Positions 24,231 through 28,408 of a DNA stretch of 28,408 nucleotides are shown here, in pieces (positions within the stretch are counted from its first letter, which is position 1; each line of letters begins with the position of its first letter). Origin of the DNA: AC-69 sp050692435 (GTDB taxonomy: Bacteria; Actinomycetota; UBA4738; HRBIN12); the NCBI GenBank assembly GCA_050692435.1, contig JBOGVG010000121.1, positions 1-28,408 on the forward strand. The letters run 5' to 3'. The notes below the pieces were generated by a model. That model did not search any database and was not told the origin of the DNA. It saw nothing but the letters and a program-made list of their open reading frames with translations. A program made the translations under genes and the position numbers.

Positions 24231-24749
24231 ATGGCCATCCTTCCCATCCGCACGCTGGGCGACCCGGTGCTTCGGGAGACAGCCCGCTCCGTGGAAAGGT
24301 TCGACCGCTCGCTCCGACGCCTGATCGACGATATGTTCGAGACGATGTACGACGCTCCCGGCGTGGGCCTCGCCGCGCCGCAGGTCGGCATCTCCCTTCG
24401 GTTCTTCGTGTACGACGACGGCGAGGGCAACAAGGGCTTCGTGGCCGACCCGGAGCTTTCCGACCTCGAGGAGGAGGAGGTCCGGGACGAGGGTTGTCTG
24501 TCGATCCCCGGGCCCTTCTACCCGACGACCCGCGCCCTCCGGGCCACGGTGAGGGGGCGTGATCCGGACGGGAACCTCGTCGAGCTGAAGGGTGAGGGGC
24601 TGCTGGCCCGGATCTTCCAGCACGAGACCGACCACACGAACGGCGTCCTGTACATCGACCGGCTTCCCGACGAGGGTCGGCGCGAGGTGATGCGGATGCT
24701 CCGGGAGCACGATCTGAAGCGAGCGCAAGAGAGATCCACGACCCTGTAG
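24231..24749 (+). CDS. def: Peptide deformylase
   Basis: The 172-residue metalloenzyme removes the formyl group from new proteins. All three motifs are present: GVGLAAPQVG (about 43-52), EGCLSIPG with the metal Cys (about 86-93) and HETDHTNG with the metal-site His pair and catalytic Glu (about 130-137). The charged C-terminal helix (REVMRMLREHDLKRAQERS) is typical. The ATG follows priA by 17 bases; AAGG directly abuts it and GGAG lies 13 bases upstream, so initiation is not ideal. It is paired with fmt, which adds the formyl group it removes. Confidence 0.95.
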   Translation: MAILPIRTLGDPVLRETARSVERFDRSLRRLIDDMFETMYDAPGVGLAAPQVGISLRFFVYDDGEGNKGFVADPELSDLEEEEVRDEGCLSIPGPFYPTTRALRATVRGRDPDGNLVELKGEGLLARIFQHETDHTNGVLYIDRLPDEGRREVMRMLREHDLKRAQERSTTL

Positions 24750-24762
24750 ACCCCCCACCACG

Positions 24763-24768
24763 TATCCT
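24763..24768 (+). promoter_or_regulatory. -10 element of a probable leaderless fmt promoter
   Basis: TATCCT is followed by six bases and then the fmt GTG, which puts the expected transcription start on the first base of the start codon. No ribosome site is visible before fmt, which supports leaderless initiation. Confidence 0.45.
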
Positions 24769-24774
24769 CCGCTC

Positions 24775-25716
24775 GTGGCCGGGTCCCACTCGCTTCGCAT
24801 CGCCTTCCTGGGGAACGACGAGTGGTCGGTCCCGTCCCTGGAAGCGCTCGCCGGATCGGCTCACGACGTGGCGATGGTGGTGACCCGGGTCCCTCGCCCC
24901 GCCCGGCGGAGCGGCGCGCTCCGGCCCACCCCGGTGGCGGCGACCGCCAACCGGCTCGGCGTGCCCTTCGTCGAGGTGGAGACGGTGCGATCCGGCCCGG
25001 GGTTCGAGCGGCTCGAGGCCTCGGCTCCCGACGTGCTCGTGGTGGTGGCCTACGGGGAGCTGTTGCCCCCGGCCGTCCTGGGCCTCCCGAAGATGGCGCC
25101 GGTGAACCTCCACTTCTCGCTCCTCCCCAGGCTGCGAGGAGCGAGCCCGGTGCAGGCCGCGCTGCTCCTCGGCCTCGACACCACCGGGGTGACCACGATC
25201 TGGATGGACGAGGGCCTGGACACCGGTCCCATCCTGCACCGGCGGGAGGAGCCCATCCTCCCCGACGACGACGCGGGCTCGCTCGGTTCCCGCCTGGCCC
25301 GGATCGGCGGAGAGGTGCTGGTGGAAACGGTGGACGACCTGGCGCGGGGAACGGTCTCACCGGTCCCGCAGGACCGTTCTCAGGCGACGTTCGCGCCGAA
25401 GATCGGCTCGGAGGACCGCCGATTGGACTGGTCGAAGCCGGCCCCCGCGTTGGTGAACCTGGTGCGGGCCCTCTCGCCGGACCCCGGCGCCGTGACGACG
25501 TTCCGGGGCGAGCCGCTCAAGGTGCTCCGGGCCGAGGCGGTGGGCGGTGGCGGGAAGCCGGGCGTCGTCGTGAGCGTGGCCAAGGACGGGTTCGTGGTGG
25601 GGACGGGGGAGGGTGGGTTCCGCCCCCTCGAGGTCGCGCCGTCCGGCCGGAAGCGGATGAGGGCCGAGGAGTTCGTCCGGGGGTTCCGTCCCGTCGTTGA
25701 TGAGCCCCTGGGCTGA
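24775..25716 (+). CDS. fmt: Methionyl-tRNA formyltransferase
   Basis: The 313-residue enzyme formylates initiator Met-tRNA from 10-formyl-tetrahydrofolate. The catalytic domain has IAFLGNDEWSVPSLEAL, VVAYGELLPPAVLGLPK, NLHFSLLPRLRGASPVQAAL with the active-site Asn and His, and WMDEGLDTGPILHR with the catalytic Asp. The C-terminal OB-like domain (about 205-313) includes APKIGSEDRRLDWSKPA and GRKRMRAEEFVRGF. Start is GTG at 24775 behind a -10 box, with no ribosome site. In many genomes rsmB follows fmt; here rpe does. Confidence 0.94.
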   Translation: MAGSHSLRIAFLGNDEWSVPSLEALAGSAHDVAMVVTRVPRPARRSGALRPTPVAATANRLGVPFVEVETVRSGPGFERLEASAPDVLVVVAYGELLPPAVLGLPKMAPVNLHFSLLPRLRGASPVQAALLLGLDTTGVTTIWMDEGLDTGPILHRREEPILPDDDAGSLGSRLARIGGEVLVETVDDLARGTVSPVPQDRSQATFAPKIGSEDRRLDWSKPAPALVNLVRALSPDPGAVTTFRGEPLKVLRAEAVGGGGKPGVVVSVAKDGFVVGTGEGGFRPLEVAPSGRKRMRAEEFVRGFRPVVDEPLG

Positions 25717-25763
25717 CCGGACGCGCCGGGGCGAGCCTGACTCGTGCCCGGGAGGGCCACCGA

Positions 25764-25769
25764 TAGAAT
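25764..25769 (+). promoter_or_regulatory. -10 element of a probable leaderless rpe promoter
   Basis: TAGAAT (five of six matches to TATAAT) is followed by six bases and then the rpe GTG, so the first base of the start codon is the expected transcription start. No ribosome site is seen. Confidence 0.5.
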
Positions 25770-25775
25770 GCCGCC

Positions 25776-26489
25776 GTGGGCAAGCTCGCCGCGTCGATCC
25801 TGTCAGCCGACTTCGCGCACCTGGCCGACCAGGTAAAGCTGGTCGAGGGCCATGCCGACCTCATCCATATCGATGTGATGGACGCGCATTTCGTCCGGCC
25901 TCTCACCATCGGCCCGGTGGTCGTTGAGTCGCTCCGTCCCGTGACCGGCCTGCCCCTGCACTGTCACCTCATGATCGAGAACCCCGAGCGGCTGTTCGAC
26001 GACTTCGTTGTGGCCGGGACCGACATGGTGACGTGTCACGTCGAGGCCTTGGAGGACCCGACGGCCGTCATCCGCAAGGCCCGGGAGGCGGGAATGGGAG
26101 CGGGGCTGGCCGTGAACCCCGACACCGCCGTGGAGATGGTGTTCCCCCATCTCGAGGTCCTGGCCAACGTGATCGTGATGAGCGTCCGTCCCGGATGGGC
26201 CGGCCAGGCCTTCATGCACGAGGTGCTCCCGAAGGTGGAGAAGGTGCGGGAGGAGATCGACCGCCGGGGTCTGCCCACCGACGTGGAGGTGGACGGTGGC
26301 ATCGACGTGGAGACCGGGGCCCGGTGCATCGACGCCGGCGCCACGGTGCTGGCGGTGGCATCGTCCATCTTCAAGGCACCAGACCCGGCCGAGGCCGCGG
26401 CGGCGCTCGCCACCATGATCCGGGGGGTCCGGGGGGGTAGCGCGCCGACGGCGAGCGCACCCCCCGGCACCGGAAGGGGTGGTCGGTGA
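25776..26489 (+). CDS. rpe: Ribulose-phosphate 3-epimerase
   Basis: The 237-residue barrel enzyme interconverts ribulose 5-phosphate and xylulose 5-phosphate in the pentose phosphate pathway. It shows AASILSADFAHL, the metal and acid residues in HIDVMDAHFVRP, LPLHCHLMIENPE, MSVRPGWAGQAFM and the second Asp in EVDGGIDVET, then VAVASSIFKAPDP for the phosphate. FVRP replaces the common FVPN. The last 20 residues (GGSAPTASAPPGTGRGG) form a Gly/Ala/Pro-rich tail that is not part of the fold. Start GTG is probably leaderless; the stop overlaps the next gene. Pentose phosphates feed the riboflavin genes downstream. Confidence 0.94.
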   Translation: MGKLAASILSADFAHLADQVKLVEGHADLIHIDVMDAHFVRPLTIGPVVVESLRPVTGLPLHCHLMIENPERLFDDFVVAGTDMVTCHVEALEDPTAVIRKAREAGMGAGLAVNPDTAVEMVFPHLEVLANVIVMSVRPGWAGQAFMHEVLPKVEKVREEIDRRGLPTDVEVDGGIDVETGARCIDAGATVLAVASSIFKAPDPAEAAAALATMIRGVRGGSAPTASAPPGTGRGGR

Positions 26490-27418
26490 TGCCCGAGACC
26501 ATCCTGGTCGTGGACGACGATCCGGACATCGCCCGCTTCGTCGAGGTGAACCTCCGCTCCGCCGGCTACGACGTGGCGGTGGCCTCCGACGGGGAGGAGG
26601 CCCTCCAGCGGGCCGGTGAGATGCGGCCGGACCTCGTTCTGCTCGACGTGATGATGCCGAGGATCGACGGGTTCGAGGTGGCGCAGCGGCTCCGCCGAAA
26701 CCCCCAGACCGCCAACACCTCGATCATCATGTTGACCGCCAAGGCCCTGTCGACGGATAAGGTGCTCGGCCTCACGGCGGGTGCCGACGACTACATCATC
26801 AAGCCCTTCGACCCCATCGAGCTCCTGGCCCGGGTGAAGGGCACGCTGCGGCGGGCCAAGGAGATGCGGAACCTCTCGCCGCTCACCGGCCTGCCCGGCA
26901 ACATCCGGATCCAGGAGGAGATCGAGCGCATGGTGCGCGAGGAGAACCCCTTCGCCGTCCTTTACTCGGACCTGGACAACTTCAAGGCCTACAACGACCA
27001 GAAGGGGTTCGTCCGGGGCGATCGTCTGATCCAAGCGACGGCCCGCGTCATCCAGGATGCGGTCGTCGAGTTCGCCGGCTCGGACGGCTTCGTGGGGCAC
27101 GTCGGCGGCGATGACTTCGTGGCCATCACCGCACCCGAGGTCGCGGAGGACGTTGCCAAGCGCATCGTGGAGCGGTTCGACGGCGACGTCCCCGAGTTCT
27201 ACGAGGACGAGGACCTCCAGCGCGGCTACGTCGAGGTCGAGGACCGCAAGGGTGCGCTCCAGAAGATCCCGCTGGTGGGGGTGTCGATCGGCATCGCCAC
27301 CACCACCACACGGCGGTTCGCCCATTACGGGGAGGCGGTGGCCGTGGCCACGGAGATGAAGCAGTTCGCCAAGCGGCAATCCGGCTCGTCGTACGCGATC
27401 GACCGCCGCGTCAGCTAG
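26489..27418 (+). CDS. Response regulator with receiver and GGDEF-like (GGDDF) domain
   Basis: The 309-residue protein has an N-terminal receiver (about 3-120) with acidic pocket D9-D11, phospho-acceptor D53 (LLDVMMP), T83 and K105, and a C-terminal diguanylate-cyclase-like domain (about 130-305) with LSPLTGLPGN, LYSDLDNFKAYND and VGGDDF (206-210) at the active loop. The fourth signature residue is Asp in place of Glu, and the RxxD inhibitory site before it is lost (AGSD). It may make cyclic di-GMP, bind GTP only, or act as a receptor. ATG 26489 overlaps the rpe stop by one base; GTG 26486 is the alternative. GGAAGGGG lies nine bases upstream. No partner histidine kinase is in the window. Confidence 0.85.
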   Translation: MPETILVVDDDPDIARFVEVNLRSAGYDVAVASDGEEALQRAGEMRPDLVLLDVMMPRIDGFEVAQRLRRNPQTANTSIIMLTAKALSTDKVLGLTAGADDYIIKPFDPIELLARVKGTLRRAKEMRNLSPLTGLPGNIRIQEEIERMVREENPFAVLYSDLDNFKAYNDQKGFVRGDRLIQATARVIQDAVVEFAGSDGFVGHVGGDDFVAITAPEVAEDVAKRIVERFDGDVPEFYEDEDLQRGYVEVEDRKGALQKIPLVGVSIGIATTTTRRFAHYGEAVAVATEMKQFAKRQSGSSYAIDRRVS

Positions 27419-27422
27419 CGCC

Positions 27423-27428
27423 TATACT
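27423..27428 (+). promoter_or_regulatory. -10 element upstream of FMN riboswitch
   Basis: TATACT lies four bases after the regulator stop and would start transcription near 27435, just ahead of helix P1 of the riboswitch. The same hexamer is used at mihF and metK. No clear -35 box. Confidence 0.5.
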
Positions 27429-27439
27429 TGCGGCGAAAG

Positions 27440-27565
27440 CTCGTCTTCGGGGCGGGGTGCGAGTCCCCACCGGCGGTGAGAGTCCGCGACCCCCTGGGAG
27501 CCACTCGGGGGTTGACCTGGTGAGATTCCGGGACCGACCGTGAGAGTCGGGATGGGAGAGGACGG
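27440..27565 (+). promoter_or_regulatory. FMN riboswitch (RFN element) aptamer
   Basis: The conserved RFN core is readable in order: TTCGGGGCGGGGTG, ACCGGCGGT, AGTCCGCGAC, CTGGTGAGATTCCGG, ACCGACCGTGAGAGTC and GGATGGGAGAGGACG. Helix P1 forms between CGTCTT (27442-27447) and AGGACG (27559-27564). A variable stem with CCCCCTGGG and CTCGGGGG lies in the usual place. FMN binding should lower expression of the riboflavin genes that begin with ribD. Confidence 0.95.
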
Positions 27566-27600
27566 GCGGCGCCGGCACCGGCGGATCGCCGTGCCGCCTG

Positions 27601-27632
27601 CCCTTTCCCTGGGCCTTCGTCCCCGGGAAGGG
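27601..27632 (+). promoter_or_regulatory. Shine-Dalgarno-sequestering hairpin of the FMN riboswitch
   Basis: CCCTTTCCC (27601-27609) pairs with GGGAAGGG (27625-27632) with one bulged T, and GGG (27611-27613) with CCC (27621-27623) inside. The 3' arm is the ribosome site for the ribD GTG five bases later, so closing this hairpin turns translation off. The 5' arm CCTTTCCC (27602-27609) can instead pair with GGGAGAGG (27554-27561) at the end of the aptamer, which would free the ribosome site when FMN is absent. Confidence 0.65.
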
Positions 27633-27637
27633 TGCGC

Positions 27638-28408
27638 GTGGAGGACGAGGCGTACATCGAGCGGGCCCTGGGGCTCGCGGAGCGGGGACGGGGGCTCACG
27701 TCTCCGAACCCGGTGGTGGGCGCGGTCGTGGTGGCCGAGGGCCGCATCGTCGGCGAGGGCTGCCACGAGGGCCCCGGAACTCCCCACGCCGAGATCGTGG
27801 CGCTTCGCGGGGCGGGGGAACGCGCGCGCGGCGCCACCCTGTACACGAGCCTGGAGCCGTGCGACCACTTCGGTCGCACCCCGCCCTGCACCGACGCGCT
27901 CATCGAGGCCGGCGTCGCTCGAGTCGTGTCGGCCGTGGCCGATCCGAACCCCATCGTGGACGGGCGGGGCTTCGCAAAGCTCGAGGCGGGGGGGATCGAG
28001 GTCCGCTACGGCGTCAGGGCTGAGGACGCCCTCCGGCAGAACGAAGCCTATGCGAAGCACGTGCTGACCGGCCTGCCGTTCGTCACGTGGAAGATGGCTG
28101 CATCCCTCGACGGGAAGGTGGCCTCGCGGGACGGCACGTCGAGGTGGATCACTGGGGAGGCCGCGCGGGCCGACGTGCACCGCCTGCGCGCGGCTGCCGA
28201 CGCCATCCTGGTGGGAGCGGGCACGGCCCTCGTGGACGATCCGTCCCTCACCGTCCGCGACCCCAGCTACCGGGGCCGGCCGCCGCTTCGCGTGCTGGCC
28301 GACGCCCGGGGCAGGGTCCCCCAGACCGGGGACCTGTTCGACGCCTCGGCTCCCACGATGGTGGCGACCACCGGCCTCGCGCCGCGAGACCGCCGGGAGG
28401 CCTGGCGG
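27638..28408 (+). CDS. ribD: Riboflavin biosynthesis deaminase/reductase RibD (3' end outside window)
   Basis: The frame is open to the window end (257 codons so far). The deaminase domain (about 1-145) has SPNPVVGAVVVAEGRIVGEG, the zinc His and catalytic Glu in PHAEIVAL, and the zinc Cys pair in EPCDHFGRTPPCTDALIEAG. The reductase domain begins near residue 146 with PFVTWKMAASLDGKVAS, then SRWITGEAARADVHRLRA and AILVGAGTALVDDPSLTVR for NADPH and ribitol substrate. It carries out the second and third steps of riboflavin synthesis from GTP. GTG 27638 has GGGAAGGG five bases upstream; that site lies in the switch hairpin. The missing part should be about 100 residues. Confidence 0.95.
   Translation, partial: MEDEAYIERALGLAERGRGLTSPNPVVGAVVVAEGRIVGEGCHEGPGTPHAEIVALRGAGERARGATLYTSLEPCDHFGRTPPCTDALIEAGVARVVSAVADPNPIVDGRGFAKLEAGGIEVRYGVRAEDALRQNEAYAKHVLTGLPFVTWKMAASLDGKVASRDGTSRWITGEAARADVHRLRAAADAILVGAGTALVDDPSLTVRDPSYRGRPPLRVLADARGRVPQTGDLFDASAPTMVATTGLAPRDRREAWR

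Overview
This window is a GC-rich stretch that most likely comes from an uncultured, deep-branching member of the Actinomycetota. The evidence is a gene for the actinobacterial integration host factor (mihF), a PriA that has lost its helicase motifs as is usual in that phylum, GTG/CTG starts, several apparently leaderless promoters, a PyrR site of the mycobacterial (translational) type, and the order aro-pepQ-efp-nusB-pyr-mihF-gmk-rpoZ-coaBC-metK-priA-def-fmt-rpe-ribD, which is common in actinobacterial chromosomes. The class or species cannot be decided from this sequence. No tRNA, rRNA, CRISPR array, insertion sequence or phage gene was seen, and no gene-free stretch exceeds 300 bases. The longest gap (27419-27637) holds an FMN riboswitch.

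Layout. Positions 3-1040 are the end of a type IV pilus cluster (PilO C-terminus and a PilP/GspC-like protein), closed by a 13-bp hairpin. Positions 1186-4358 hold four shikimate genes (aroC, aroK, aroB, aroQ), followed by pepQ, efp and nusB up to 6482. A reverse-strand block (8575-6479) interrupts the conserved order with a small membrane protein, tatA, an ECF sigma factor and its probable membrane anti-sigma partner; the last meets nusB tail to tail with overlapping stop codons.

Positions 8608-18552 are a complete de novo UMP operon: PyrR-binding leader, a 16-codon leader ORF, pyrR, pyrB, pyrC, carA, carB, pyrK, pyrD and pyrF. Every junction from pyrB onward overlaps by 1-8 bases. The surprise is pyrD: the FMN-binding half is intact, but nearly all expected orotate-site residues, including the catalytic Cys, are replaced. 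carA carries a 46-residue low-complexity insertion.

Positions 18610-24213 hold mihF, gmk (apparently starting at CTG), rpoZ, coaBC, metK and a helicase-dead priA. Positions 24231-27418 hold def, fmt, rpe and a receiver-GGDEF-like regulator. The window ends inside ribD, which lies behind an FMN riboswitch with a legible Shine-Dalgarno-sequestering switch. Together the genes supply aromatic precursors, pyrimidines, guanylate, coenzyme A, S-adenosylmethionine, formyl-Met handling and flavins, mostly housekeeping, with the sigma block as the accessory part.
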